Shown: positions 11,460 to 24,474, numbered from the stretch's first letter. The stretch is 64,000 bases of DNA from Artemisia argyi (GCA_030686995.1 CM060684.1:10293897-10357896); one strand, 5' to 3'. Translations and numbers: made by a program. The notes: generated by a model from the sequence alone, not told the origin.

Positions 11460-12148
11460 TTATTTAACTCATCTCACTAATATATATTGTGAAACTTTAT
11501 TCTTATATTTTAATTATATTGAAAGAAGGTACTAGGAAAATTAAAGTTGGACGAATCTAGTAAAAGAAGTTAGAATGGCAGTAGGCGTATAAAAAGAAGC
11601 ATATGGCAAAGAGCTTAAGAAAACTCTTTTAAAGTGTGTGTAGGAAATTCTTTTGGGGTTGACTATTGACTTGGAGGTCCACCTCTATACTCTACAAGTC
11701 TACATATGGATGGGTCTGGAAGGTTGAAATAATAAGTTGATTAATGTGGAAATATGAATTCTTAGCCGCTGTGTGTTATACCACGAGCACCTAGAATGAG
11801 TTTTGTACACATTTGAACTCTTATATTACGAGTATTAATTTGATTGTTTGGAAAATCTTTTAGCACTATTGAGCTTTTTTATTATTTCCTTTGTGTAAAT
11901 CTTTTATGAGGAATGTTTGGAAGACCCAAAAATGTGTTTAAGCCATGAGTTACATAAGATGATTGAGTTTGCATACAATTGAGTTTCTTATATTACGAGT
12001 ATTATATAGATTTGACCCGTTTCACTAGAAATTAATTTTTTGACTCATTTCGTTTAGCAAAACCCAAAAATCAAACTCACTACAGTAACTTTTCGTTTTT
12101 AATGCAATGTTTTTCGGTTCAACTCTAATAGCCGCTAACTTTTGGGTT
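10931..12148. other. Intergenic DNA, no gene seen
   Basis: Low-complexity AT-rich sequence with a T-tract near 11429-11452. At 10935-11030 related TTAAC / GTTAA motifs occur in both senses, a possible old TIR edge. Nothing codes. Confidence 0.5.
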
Positions 12149-12236
12149 TCAATTGCTCTATGTGTTTCGACTCTAAGAAGCCCATGTGAAACACTTAATG
12201 GAACATTTGAACTGTTCCATTTTTATCTTAAAGCCT
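12149..12236. repeat. Dispersed repeat shared with 57403-57496
   Basis: About 88 bp here matches the sequence downstream of the ankyrin gene, including GACTCTAAG, TGAAACACTT, AATGGAACAT and TGAACTGTTCCATTTTT. Same orientation. The pair shows a dispersed family of unknown type. Confidence 0.7.
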
Positions 12237-12938
12237 TCCACAGACTTTTGCACAACCAACACTTGTGGCCACTCTAGACCCATCATTGGATGTGTTACAG
12301 TTTTAATGTAAAAGCTGACCCGTTTCATTTTCAATCCCTGGAAACAAAACATGATACAGACTACACTTTTGGGTCTAACCCTGTCTGTAAAAATCCAATA
12401 ACCTAATCTGTGTTGTGGTTCGAACAATGAAGAACAACCCCATAATAAATCTGACAGTAATTTTTTTTTTTAACAATACTTTTTCTGAATAGAACTTAGT
12501 GATTGAATCTTTAACAAGCCAGCATGAAGCCAGGGAAGTTAAATAAATCATGATCATAATACTAAATAAAACATCCTTTTGATATGGGAACCATCATCAA
12601 ACTGCGACACCATGCAAAAAACTTATCCCTTTGAGCATGTCCTTTTCGACGATCGGTCACAATGTAAACGACAAAGTATAAATGGTGTTTTGATGCAGTT
12701 TGCATCAAAATAAATGTATAAGACATCGGTAATAATCACGCAAAAAATGTGCATAAAAAAATTGAACTACATTGCAATCCCTTTTCCATATACACCGTTA
12801 TAGAATACGGTCTTTGTACCTGTGTGGGAATGGCATCTGCGGCCAGCGTTATTTATCACCATACCGGCTCTTCGTACGTTTTCAATCGTAGACATTCTCT
12901 CTCTTATAAAGAGATAATTTGTGCATAAGTGATCTATT

Positions 12939-13706
12939 TGTTGGAATATGTGAATCATAACAATAATATAAACACATAAACACATCAAGTACGTAGCGGA
13001 AATAGATCAAATACATGTAATTGAAATTAATCGAATATAAAAGAAATGCGTACCTCTTTAGTGATTTCTAGCAAGAACAAGAAATCAATAGAACAAGAAC
13101 TTTATAAACCCTAATTAGGGTTTATGGTGATGGACTATGGTGTTAGTCGAATGGGGCAACACAACATTAGCAAAAGTATGCCAACACTTCTTTCTCGAAC
13201 ACACGTATTATTAGCGTTTCAATAAGAAAAACTAGATTCTTAATCCTCGAGCAAGCACTACTACGTTGAGCCTTAGTTGATCGAATAGGAACCCTAGGAG
13301 GGTGTATTGGATCGCCTATAGCTCAAAGAAAGAGAGGAAGAAGAAGATTTGGCTTGCTAGTGAACCAAGGAATGAATTGAATGAATACATGAGGGCATGC
13401 ATTTATACTAATCTAGTACCTTGGAGCAAAAGCCAAAAATCCTACTCCCCTAGGGATGGGTGAGCCAAAAAATAGCCCAAGAGGGGCATTCAAGATCTTT
13501 CTTGGCTATTGTTTCACTCTTAGTCCTTAATCTTTCGTCTAACGGTCGTTAGGTACTGTTAAGTGTTCATTTCGTGAATTTAATAATTATTCGTAACTAA
13601 AACAATAATTATTAATTAATTGAAACTCATACGTAAAGTGTGCAATTCTGAAGTCTCGTGTTCAAGTCCGTACATATTCATTAATTTTTATCCGTTACTT
13701 CTAACA
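12939..13706 (-). repeat. 3' LTR of the Copia element
   Basis: 768 bp, TG...CA ends, aligned along its length with 19605-20363. Next to it on the element side, 13707-13718 (complement GAGTGGGAGT) is the polypurine tract. Confidence 0.9.
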
Positions 13707-14687
13707 ACTCCCACTCGGATATAAATTAATGTAATATTGACATTGGTTAGTCGAGCATAACAAGCCAATGTCCCCAGAACGATCACGAGTATGGTTTCCT
13801 GGAAAAAAAGCACCTTTGATGATTCATCATCATACTTATCATTTTGATTCTAATACTATGTTAATATAGATATGGATCGAAGTCATTCGATAATTAACTT
13901 GTGTTTCTCGTTATTTATGATCAAGCAAGATTACCAATTCATCTGAGCGTATTTCAGATAGACCTTGGTCATGGCCATGCAAACATCTTGTTAATCCTAC
14001 GAGTGGACAAACAGTATTAAACTTTAAAATAAATTTGAAGGAACCAAATCCTGTATTGACTACAAGCATAACCTATGAACTTCACATCACCTATAAAAAT
14101 AATCCTTATAACTACCAGTTACGGATAGCGTTAGACTATCTCACATAAAACGAGCTACATCCACAGTAGTTACCTGATATCTCAAGTCCGAGGATAAATA
14201 TTCCTGATTTACTAAATTGACAACATCCATAAATATAATCATGTAATTGGGATTTTGTCCTATATTCAATATATTCATTCTATTGAATATCATGTGAATT
14301 TGGCATGTTCTACGCATCAATATACTTTAAGTATATTATACCAAAACTCATATTTGTCTTAGTTCAATGATATTCTTATATCATTAATTGACAACAGACT
14401 ATTTAGAATAACTTAAGTTATTAATGGATTAAACAAGCAAATATAGGATACAATATTTATAAATGGAAACAAACATAACAAAATATTTCATTTCATTTGA
14501 ATAATTATTGTTTACAATATACTTTATCCAAATACTAACCACAAATTTACATGAAACTACTAGCTAAACAAAGTCTAATGCAATCAGCATGTTGAGTAAG
14601 CTTTTCCTTAGATAAAGCCTTCGTAAATGGATCAGCTAGATTGTTATCTATGTGAATTTTGAGTAAATTGATTTCACCTATATCGAC

Positions 14688-15339
14688 TTATTCTCGAACA
14701 TAGTGATATCTTCTAGGAAAATGTCTAGCGCCCTTCATAACTCCAGGTTCATTGGTGAATGTAACTGCGGCTGAATTGTCACAATACATATTAATAGGTA
14801 ATTCAATTGACGACATAATACCAAGCCCCGAAATGAATTTCCTAATCCAAACAGCTTCCATCGCAGCTTTCGATGCAGCAATATACTCAGCTTCTGTAAC
14901 AGACATAACAATTGTAGTCCGCTTCTTGCTCTTCTAGTCAACTGCTCATCCATTAATAACAAAGTCATAACCCGTCTTAGACTTTGTATCATCTTTATCA
15001 GTTTCAAAGGACGCATCACAGTAACCTGTAACATCAAGTTCTGCATCTGGATTTCCCCCATACACTAGAAACATATCTTTAGTATTCCTTAAATACTTAA
15101 GAATGCTTTTAACAGCGTGTAGTGCTTTCCACATGGATTCTGTTGATAATGACTGGTCATATTTTGTGCAAAAGCCACATCAGGTCACTCGTGGATTGCA
15201 TTTCCCCATTCATAGCACTCTGCCATTTTTCCTTTTCAGGACTATTCATGGCAGCCTTATGACTAGTAGGTTCATTAAGATCCCCTAGTATAGTTTCCTC
15301 ACACTCTACGTTAAGACATAGACGTTCAGGTGCTTTCAC
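14688..15339 (-). pseudogene. Copia RT fragment fused by deletion to RNase H
   Basis: On the minus strand the RT N-terminal stretch (NEPTSHKAAMNSPEKEKW, AMNGEMQS) runs to about 15195. The sequence then jumps straight to SDVAFAQNM, SHYQQNP and ALHAVKSILKYLRNTKDM, which normally lie after the RT palm. The DVKTAFLNG and YVDD motifs, about 200 codons in related elements, are absent. RNase H follows (YGGNPDAELDVTGYCDASF, VTEAEYIAASKAAMEAVW, MYCDNSAAV) with small frame breaks. Without the RT active site the element could move only with enzyme supplied from elsewhere. Confidence 0.85.
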
Positions 15340-15345
15340 AGATCT

Positions 15346-16600
15346 TCAAGATCTGCGAATGGGTACCACTTCAACTTCAGGTGGAGGACCTAAACTTTCA
15401 GGTTCCACAGGAAGTAAGCTAGTGTTTTCAGAAGGTGATGTATCTTCATCTTCTAGATCATAAACTCTCCCACTGAATTCTTGAGATATGAGATTCTTTT
15501 CAAAGAAATCCCCATACCTAGCCACAATGACTTTATTCTCTGGTGGAAAGTAAAAGTAGTAACCCATTGTTTCCTTTGGGTATCCTACGAAGATACACTT
15601 AACAGATCTCTGTTGGAGTTTATCTGGTGAATCACGTTTAACAAACGCATCACAAACCTAGACCTTTAAGTAAGAAAAGTTTGGAGCTTTTCATGTCCAT
15701 AATTCATATGGAGTCTTATCAACCTTCTTAGTTGGAACCATATTCAATATGCGAATTGCAGTTTCAAGGGCATAATCCCAAAAGGATAAGGGTAGAGTTG
15801 TAAGATTAAATATTGATCGTACCATATCAAGCAAAGTACGATTCCTCCTTTTAGATACACCATTTTGTTGTGGAGTATAAGGAGTTGTGAGATGATGGAC
15901 TATACCACACTCAGCTAAAAATTCTTTAAACTCTTGGTTTATATATTCACCGCCTCTATCGGATCGAAGAGCCTTAATCTTCTTACCGAGTTGTAATTCT
16001 ACTTCACTTTTGAAAACCTTGAATGTATTAAAGACTTCATGTTTATGTTTAAGTAAATAAACCCATAATGACTATAATCATCAGTGAAGGTTATGAAGTA
16101 GCTAGCACCGCGTTTTGACACATGTCTAAGTGGACCACATACATCAGTGTGTATTAATCCAAGTAGATCTGTAGCCCTTTCCACTTGATCAGAAAAAGGT
16201 TTCCTTGTCATCTTTCCAGACATGCAGGATTAACATTTATCAAATGATTCATCATTGATCTTTTGCAAAAGCCTATCATGTTGCAACTTTTCCATGCGAT
16301 CCTTGCCAATATGTGCAAGATGACAATGCTAAAGATAAGACGAATCCAAGTTAGACTTGATTCTCTTATTGCTAATGCTATACATAGAATTATTTCTATT
16401 GGGCACAAGATTTTCCATATCAATTTCAAACACACCATTTAATGGAATTGCATTAAAGTAAAAAACATTATTTAAAGAAACAAAAATTCCATTATTCATA
16501 AATGTGTGAACAAAACCATTATCCAATAACAAAGAAACTGAAATAACACCCCTAACAATAGAGGGTGCATAATGACAATTATTTAATACTAGTATCAAAC
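15346..16600 (-). pseudogene. Copia integrase and flanking region
   Basis: On the minus strand: a gag-pre-integrase segment (about 16600-16230) with a frameshift, then the integrase core. The core holds DLLGLIHTDVCGPL, FTDDYSHYGF, ALRSDRGGEY, TPYTPQQNGV and ETAIRILNMVPTKK (about 16190-15750). These supply the D, D and E of the catalytic triad. Next comes the conserved KCIFVGYPKE segment and an acidic linker (SGRVYDLEDEDTSPSEN, about 15470). Stops and frameshifts interrupt it, for example near 16223, 15990 and 15700. Confidence 0.85.
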
Positions 16601-16612
16601 CCGAAGGTAAAA

Positions 16613-17747
16613 CTAAATCGAAATCCCTATGGCTTCAACTGCTGCACATATGCCATTCCCTACGTACAAGTATCTTTCTCCATAGGCCAGCTTCCGTGCT
16701 CCTCTAAGTCCCTGCAATGAATTACAAATGTGAGTACCACATCCCGTATCATATATCCAGGAATTATTCTTACAAGGAAAAGAAAATAATTCAATCATAA
16801 ACATACTTGAAGTGCTTGTGACGTTACCAGGCATTTTACTCTTGTTGAGGCGCAACTCCTCTAGTAACAATGGACAGTTACGCCTCCAATGTCTAGGAGT
16901 GTTGCAGTAGTGACAAGTAGCCAAAAATCCTTATTGGGAGTTTCCTTCTTCTTAGGAGGAGGATTTTGCTTCTAAGGCTTCTGTTGGTGAGTCGCAACTT
17001 GTTTGCCTTTTCCATTACCAGTGCCTTTATCCTTGTTGTTCACATGTTGCGGTTTGTTGGGTTTATTTTTCTTGGTGATCCTACCACCTTGTATTGCTAT
17101 TACAGCAGGTGTAGGTGCCTTCTTAGTCAGGCCTTTTTCATAGTCAATAAGCATTGCATGAACTTCACTTACTGTCTTCCCCTTGCAATGCATATTGTAG
17201 TTACGTACAAACTCACTATACAAATCCTGACTAAGGGATCGTAAAATGAGGCCAATAAATATGCTTTCCTGATATCCGCAGCTGAGTTGCTCCAATTGGT
17301 CCAAATAATATTTCATTGACAATACATGGGCACTCACAGATTTTCTTGCTTCCTGTTTACAACTGTGCAGAGATTCTATTAAATCATATAATTCTGCAGC
17401 AGGTGGTTTCTCAAACATTCGTCTGAGTTCAAACATTCGCAACTTGCAATTGAGTGTCCATCCCAGCCAACATGAGACAAGCCACATCATTGTGCTTTTC
17501 ATATGCAACGTTGTATGCATCTTTTTCAGCTTGTGATGCATTTGCAGCAGGAGCAATACAAATCATTTGCAGCAGGAGCAGCAGGAAGAGGTTCACCAAG
17601 ATAATCAAATCTTTTGGCCATCCTTAAGGTAATCCTTAAGGATCAATACAAATCATTGAAATTTTCACCAGTCAACTTGTCTCGATCAATCATTTACTTG
17701 AACGCAGAACTCATGTTGCTCATATTAGTGTTTTCTGGTGTAGCCAT
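16613..17747 (-). pseudogene. Copia gag, zinc knuckle and protease
   Basis: The likely start is the ATG at 17747 (MATPENTNMSNMSSAFK), followed by in-frame stops. The capsid-like UBN2 region is clear at 17440-17150 (MFEKPPAAELYDLIESLHSC, LILRSLSQDLYSEFVRNYNM, EVHAMLIDYEKGL). The nucleocapsid knuckle is CHYCNTPRHWRRNCP (about 16910). The protease active site is WIYDTGCGTHIC (about 16755), carrying the Asp-Thr-Gly triad. Broken by stops and at least one frameshift between 16972 and 16924. Confidence 0.85.
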
Positions 17748-19589
17748 TTCTACAGAAAAAAATTCAAAAGTTAATACTTTCGATAATAAATTTCAAGAAA
17801 ATTAAATACCCTTGGTTCATAAACATATAACAATTTAATTTTACATTGAAAACTAGGATCCAAATTGACATAGGTTCATCACATCAGTTGATCTGCTAGT
17901 GATGACGGTATTCAATAAGGTACGAGTCGAGCCTCAATTGCCAATATTAAATTGCAATTCCTAGAAAGGATAGGATTTACATACTTGCCAACCGCAGTTG
18001 CAATGTCAGCATGTTTTATCCCCATCTTACCTTGAGTGATCAGGTCGCGCTATCAACACAATTAAGTTAACCAACTTAAGAAACAACAAACTTACATATT
18101 GCACCACATCAGTTGATCTGCTAGTGATGAAATCATGTAATTTGCCCTTCCATTGCAATCTAGCCAGGTTACGCCCTGACGTAAACCACAACTTTAGGTG
18201 TTTCCGTTTCATTGGATGGCATATAACTTAAGGGTAGTAAATTTTGATGTGTGTAATCAAAATATGTACAAAGATGTCATGCATTCATCTTGTAACATAT
18301 GTTTCATGTAAAAAACTTTTACTCACTAGTTTCTTTACAAGCTTAAATCTTCAAAGTTTTAATTGAGGCGTTGAGAAACTTACAACTTTGCCTTAAGTGC
18401 TTCGTAGTTATCATGGTTGTTTGGCGAAACTAATTTTGACGCACAAGCGAGCCCAGAACCAAAGGTGGTCCGAAGATCCTTAAAAACCCGATTCCAGTAA
18501 TACCCACCACATAGTTTGTCAAAATTAGATTCACCGTCCAACCACTTAATACAGTCGCGATCAATCAATTAAAAGTTCAAGATTTTTCGAAGCTCGAAAC
18601 AAGATTTCACCATTATTAAGTCCGATTTATTATTTTATTATGAAATTACCCTTGTTTTTAACAATCATGTCATAACATATAAAACAAACAGTAATTAAAT
18701 AAAATAAACAAACAGCTTAAATAATGGATATGCAAAATAAATCAATTAATACACATAATTGATTAATTACACGATTTCATAGGGTCTTCCCTAATTTCAC
18801 AATTAATTAATTTTAGTAATCTTTATATGTCATAACTAGTTATAATGCCCGCGCACGCGCGGTTTTTTTTTTTAAAATTTTTTTTGAAATAATTATTTAA
18901 AATTTTTAATCCTATTATTAATTGCATCTTATCTATATTTTTTGTATTTATCTTCTACTTGTGTTGTGAATAAATATAAAATAAACAATCTTTTTTTTAA
19001 ATATCTTATCTATATTTTTTGTATTTATCTTCTACTTGTGTTATGGATAAATATAAAATATTACCTAATAAGAAAATAATCTTTTTTTTAATAAAATTAT
19101 TACTAAATTAGGTATGAATTGATTTTTTGAAATGCAAAATTCTCAACAAGGGTTTTATTTTATAATATAAAAGATATTTACTAAAAAAACATATTAATTA
19201 TAATAAATCGCATAATAAAAGCATGAAATCTACATAATACGTAACCATTACTACAAAATCACCATCATCCATGACAACACATGCATGGTTTGTCATGGAT
19301 GCCCACATTGCACATATTATAGTCATATAATCATGTCAAGGAACGCATAACCAAAATGGCATGTCACAAATATCCATTATATACATATAAAAGATACATG
19401 TAACCTAGGGTTTATACAAGTTTTATAACAAAATTCAAAACCCTGATTTTCTTTTAAAAAAAATATAAGTCAACATATATAAAAAAAATTAAAGGGTTTA
19501 TAAAATTTTAAAACATATGAACACCAAGCATGTAATAATCATAATGATTAAATTTTATGTGTTTCGGTAATTAATTTCAACGAATTAAC
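17748..19589 (-). other. Unusually long Copia leader with exon-like fragments
   Basis: About 1.85 kb separates the primer site from gag. It contains an ATG-led frame at 18568-18380 (DKLCGGYYWNRVFKDLRTTF, ACASKLVSPNNHDNYEALKA) ending at a GTAAGT-like donor. A second codable block lies at about 18215-18100 and also runs into a GTAAGT. A 25-bp motif (CATCAGTTGATCTGCTAGTG on the plus strand) occurs twice, near 17884 and 18108. I do not recognise the peptide. Captured host exons are possible but unproven. Confidence 0.4.
18836..18866 (-). mobile_element. Helitron-like 3' terminus inside the leader
   Basis: On the minus strand a GC hairpin (CCGCGCGTGCGCGG) is followed after a short spacer by CTAG and then T, the hallmark of a Helitron 3' end. 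The element would extend rightward on the plus strand. Its 5' TC end was not located. Confidence 0.4.
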
Positions 19590-19604
19590 GACTCTTGATG
19601 CCAC
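19590..19604 (-). promoter_or_regulatory. Primer-binding-site-like sequence
   Basis: The complement reads GTGGCATCAAGAGTC directly inside the 5' LTR, resembling a degenerate initiator-Met tRNA site (consensus TGGTATCAGAGC). Confidence 0.55.
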
Positions 19605-20363
19605 TGTTGGAATATGTGAATCATAACAATAATATAAACACATAAATACATCAAATACGCAGCGGAAATAGATCAAATACATGTAATTGAAATTAACCGA
19701 ATATAAAAGAAATGTTTACCTCTTTTGTTATTTCTAGCAAGAACAAGAAATCAATTGAACAAGAACTTTAATTAGGATTTATGGTGATCGACTATGGTGT
19801 TAGTCAAATGGGGCAACACAACGTTAGCAAAAGTATGCCAACACTCCGTTCTCGAACACACGTATTATTAGCGTTTCAATCAAAAAAGCTAGGTTCTTAA
19901 TCCACGAGTAATCACTACTATGTTGAGCCTTAGTTGATCGAATAGGAACCCTAGGAGGGTGTATTGGATCGCCTATAGCTCAAAGAAAGAGAGGAAGAAG
20001 AAGATTTGGCTTGCTAGTGAACCAAGGAATGAATTTAATGAATACATGAGGGCATGTATTTATACTAATCAAGTATCTTGGAGCAAAAGCCACAAACCCT
20101 ACTCCCCTAGGGATGGGTCGGCCAAAACATAGCCCAAGAGGGGTATTCAAGATCCTTCTTGGCTATTGTTTCACTCTTAGTCCTTAATCTTTCGTCTAAC
20201 GGTCGTTGGATACCGTTAAGTGTTCATTTCGTGAATTGAATAATTATTCGTAACTAAAAAAATCATTATTAATTAATTGAAACTCATACGTAAATTGTGC
20301 AATTCCGAAGTCTCGTCTTCGAGTCCGGACATATTCATTAATTTTTATGCGTTACTTCTAACA
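19605..20363 (-). repeat. 5' LTR of the Copia element
   Basis: 759 bp, TG...CA ends, direct repeat of 12939-13706 with scattered substitutions and an approximately 10-bp deletion near 19765. The TSD CTATT follows it at 20364-20368. Confidence 0.9.
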
Positions 20364-20368
20364 CTATT

Positions 20369-21516
20369 TTGGTTATCATAAAAGTATACTAAAGTTACAT
20401 TAATAATGTGGCATTACTGCGGTAGTAATTAGCTTTAAAACATCTTTGACAAACAAGATAACCAGAAAATTATGCATATTTTATAAAAAAAACAAGCTAC
20501 TTAAAACATAATTTTCTCGACAAAGATCAAAGATTTTTTCAAATGAATTCTTTTTGTAATATATTAAAATCATATAATACTTCATGTAGCTGGTAAAAAT
20601 AAGTTTTAATTTTTAGCTTCCACTCCTGCATTATCTACGCGCTCATTAACAATTACATCAATAGCTACTTTTGCCAAACAACCCTCACTTAACATGTGCA
20701 TTGCTTTTAGTTTATTTTTATTTAATATTAAATTGCAAAACTGTTCATGTCCCATGTCTAAATCATCGGCGCAGTCCTTACCTTTTCAAAAGTGCATGTA
20801 AGAAAGCTTTGGTCAGTCATTTAGTAACAAATAAACCAAAGATTTATAAAAGACTCATGCAATTAAGACACGAGTCTTTGTTTTATTTGAAAAAAGCTTT
20901 TATATATAGTTCACATTTTTCACATCATTTTGAAATTTTTGTTTGGTTTTGCTTACAAGATATTTTAGGGTTAACTTTGGTTAAAAATTTATATTTCTAC
21001 TAAAAGTTTTATTTAATTTTGGGCTAACTTTTGTCTACAAATGTATGATAATTATTTGTATTATTTCACAAATGTACACACATTATACTATAGGGAAATG
21101 AGAAAACTAATCAAATTACACAACCTCTTCTTTTTCGGAAAGTACAAAAAAAAAATAATAAAAAATAAAAAATAAAATAAACAAATAAAAATCAGGATTT
21201 ACCAAAATACCTGGCATGTGCTAGATTTCTTGATTTATAAAACTATTGTTGATCGTCGTTAAACAATGAAGTCGGTAGAGTCCCTAGAGTGTCACCGCAA
21301 CATTTCTTTCGCTTCTTCATGACATCACTAGTTAAAATCATCACTTAGGGTACCTAAAGTTGGAGGTTCATGAAGGGTTTATATTATAACCGGTGTCAGA
21401 CCTAGGATCGAATCTAAGATGGTTATGTATGATGATAACCCTAATAGTGCTAGGTGCAGGTGGTGTACGTTATCCACCATGCTATAGGCACGCCACATCA
21501 GCTTTTATTATATAAC
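20369..21516. other. Intergenic DNA, no gene seen
   Basis: AT-rich. An open frame at 20671-21003 lacks any recognised domain and has the biased composition of non-coding DNA. Confidence 0.5.
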
Positions 21517-21637
21517 TTTCCTATGGAGTATAACACAACACCTAAAAAAAAACTTTCCCCGATAACGTTTCTATAAATTTCCTACGGAGTATAACACAAC
21601 ACCTAAAAAAATAACTTCCCAAATAACGTTCCTATAA
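21517..21637. repeat. Tandem duplication of a 60-bp unit
   Basis: Two adjacent copies share TTTCCTA(T/C)GGAGTATAACACAACACCTAAAA. A palindromic hairpin built on GGCACAATTTGGTGCC-type sequence follows at about 21731-21763. Confidence 0.75.
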
Positions 21638-22285
21638 CACACCGCACAAAAAATAATCAAAACATCACACATAAACCGTTTGTTATAGCCACAATGTGAT
21701 ACCTATAATGCACCCAATGGTACAATATATAGGTTTTATAGGCACCAAATTGTGCCTATAACATGTTGCACCGAGCACTTTAAGGACTTTTAATAAGATA
21801 TTAGGATATGTGTATTTAAATAATGTACTTTTAGTGATAACCACATAGATGTAACTTCTCGTAATCAACTTTGTTATAACTATTAATGCATAAAATTACC
21901 TTTATTAACATATTCAGACACTATCTTAACTACTTACAATGGAGATTTGGTCAACAAGTCAATATGTGAAAAACTGAAATTAATGTATTCCCAATTTTGC
22001 CCTTGTCCATTGTATCCATCTTATACATAGAACATTAAATGGAACAGCCATGCGTATGAACCTTGTAACTAGACAACCATTAAATGGAACATTAAAAAAA
22101 CCACCCTCATCTCACTTCTCACTCTAACTTCTCACTCTAAAAAAATACACACTCAAAAAAACCAAACACTCTCATCTTAAAACAAATCTCTCCACAAAAA
22201 CATCACCACTCACACCACCACCACCCTACGCCGCCACCACCAGACCATCCGACGGCACCACCAACCGACGCCTCTATGCGTTGTG

Positions 22286-22293
<8 letters not shown>
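21638..22293. other. Non-coding DNA with a hairpin and a CA/CCA-rich stretch
   Basis: Contains the hairpin at about 21731-21763 and a Ser/Pro/His-codable CCACCA-rich stretch at 22150-22280 that resembles a transcribed leader, but no sustained frame. Confidence 0.4.
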
Positions 22294-22333
<40 letters not shown>

Positions 22334-22430
22334 TGTAAATCTATATGTTTTTTTTGTAGATGTATAGTTTTTTTTGTATATGTATAGTTTTTTTTGTAGA
22401 TCTATATTTTTTTTCGTAGATATATAGTTT
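22294..22430. repeat. T-tract followed by a 20-22-bp tandem array
   Basis: A T-tract of nearly 40 bp (22294-22332) is followed by about five copies of TTTTTTTGTAGATCTATAG-like units to 22430. Confidence 0.75.
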
Positions 22431-22935
22431 TGATATCACCAGATTCTCCAAAACACAAACTACGATATCACCAGATTCTCCAAGTTTTGATGGTTGTTTT
22501 GAGTTTCTTTTTCTAGATCTATATATTTCAAGTTTTTATTTTCAATTTGATATATCTATATATTGTATTTATAATTTTTTCGATATTTTTTTAGATCTGC
22601 CTCGCCGGAATCTTTCCTTGCCGCCAGAAATGTATTGTTCTTTCTAAAATGTGTTTAAAAGTTTGATGTGTAAGTCCTTTTATAAGTTTATCTATGAGTT
22701 TCCTTTTATTTAATTTTGTTGTAACTTCGTTTTTAGTTGTTTGATATAGTATATATTTTTTAATAAGTTTGTTACTGATTTGTTTTTTAAATTGTAGGCA
22801 TGTATGTAGATCTATTGTAACCACCATTGGAGTTTGTTGCCGCTGCTACCGAATCCGTTATTGTAAAGTTGAAAGGTATGTTTGGCTCACTTCTATAATA
22901 TTTTATACCGTAAAGCATCTATTTACCGAGATTGG

Positions 22936-22975
<40 letters not shown>

Positions 22976-24383
22976 TATGTGGTCTCAGGTATGTTTGGAT
23001 CTGTTAAGATGCTTTTTAGAGTTACTACCCATCGGCTGAAACTCGAGACAACCTTACTACCATCGAACATCGTAATCATGTGTTCATTTATTTTGGGGTT
23101 TCATGTTTGTTGTTGAAGGCATATGTTTATATTTGTTGTGGCAGTTTTGAGTTAGTCAATTTTTATAGTTATAATGCTTCGTTCTCTTCTATTTTTGCAT
23201 TAGATCCAAAGCTTTTTTGAAAACCATTATTAGTCATATCTGTTTTTTATCATATTGAAGCCGGTGATATGATTTGAGGCTAATGATGTTGAAGTTTTTT
23301 ATATACTTTTCTTATAGCGAGATCTTTAGCAACGTGGGTTTCTTTTTTTTCTTTTTTTTGGTTGGTTGGTTTTTGGTCATCACAAACAATGGTCTATGTT
23401 TGCATTTTGTTTTCCAAAGCCAATGCCTGTCATTGTTTAAACATATCATCAAGATCATTAGAAGCTTCTGTAAGGCCATGACTATTAAGTGGTTAGTTAT
23501 TATTAAGATGGTTGATTTGTTACGGGTAGTAATTTAATTGGGATGCCAAACTTGGTAAGCGTTTTTCTAATCTTTCATATTCGATGCAATAATTGCTTGT
23601 CAATTATTGCTAAAATAAAAACTTCGCCATATTTTAAATCTGGATACAGTGTTTTGTTCTTTTTAAGAAATTTTTTCTTGCTTAAGAAATCCTGACGTTT
23701 TAAACAATTTTGGTTTTGGTAAATTTGGTTGTTGTGGCAAAGTTGAAAATTCAAGAAAATGAATAATTTGAATTATAGGTACCGGGAAAGCTGAAAGTGG
23801 GATCCAAAGCCCAAAAAAATTGAATTGTCTGAATAGGTAACTGCGAAAGCTGAAAATAGGATCAAAAGTCAAATATGACTAGAACTATCTTCAAATAGAC
23901 ACAAGAAATATAAGAGTATACTATCATCAAATGGACATAAGAGGCTTTGTTAATTAGACACATGGGGTGTTTGATTTGAACTTAATTGATTTAATATGAA
24001 AAAACTGAATTAACTAAGTTATATGAAAACGGTTTGTTTCAAATGACTGAAAATATTAAGTAATAAATTTGATATTATCTGTATTAAGTCATCTTTTAAT
24101 TGAAAATAACTTAATAAAATTTAACAAACAAGACATATATCATTTATAGAAAACACGAACACAACCTTTTTTTCCGTTTTTTATTTATTGTTAATATTTT
24201 TTTTTTATGAAATAGCAATTATTTATAGGCACGGCATATTAGATATTCATAATTTGATTATCATTGAACAAAAAAAACAAAAAAAAAAATAAAAAAAATA
24301 AAAAAAATGGCATTATAACTCAATTATGATTTAGAAAAGAAAATGCCACTAGGTTAGTCATCAAAAGATAACATTCATATTTG
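22431..24383. other. Intergenic DNA, no gene seen
   Basis: AT-rich with T-tracts (22937-22974 and near 23343). Frames at 22769-23116 and 23274-23537 exist only because they read through poly-Phe tracts. Confidence 0.5.
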
Positions 24384-24474
24384 AACTTATCACATGTTCC
24401 AATTGTGACTCAAAGAACTTATCACATGTTCCAATTGTGACTCAAAGAACGTATCACATGTTCCAATTGTGTCA
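24384..24474. repeat. 32-bp tandem repeat, about 2.9 copies
   Basis: Three near-identical copies built on CACATGTTCCAATTGTGACT, spaced 32 bp apart. Confidence 0.85.

Larger units (their letters stand above)
12939..20363 (-). mobile_element. Copia LTR retrotransposon, complete ends, RT core deleted
   Basis: The LTRs at 12939-13706 (768 bp) and 19605-20363 (759 bp) begin TGTTGGAATATG and end CTTCTAACA. The element is flanked by a perfect 5-bp target-site duplication CTATT (12934-12938 and 20364-20368). Internal coding reads on the minus strand in Copia order: gag, zinc knuckle, protease, integrase, RT remnant, RNase H. A purine-rich tract and a primer-site-like sequence sit at the expected inner LTR edges. 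Frames are broken in several places and the catalytic RT is deleted, so it is non-autonomous. The LTRs differ by visible substitutions and a short deletion, so insertion was not recent. Confidence 0.92.

Noticed and set aside
12767..12988. 73-codon minus frame upstream of and into the Copia LTR
   Set aside because: No recognised domain, and half of it is LTR sequence. Not supported as a gene.
20671..21003. 110-codon plus frame
   Set aside because: AT-driven composition, no domain, no promoter or splice context.
22769..23537. Two frames with poly-Phe stretches
   Set aside because: They read through T-tracts; no supporting motif.
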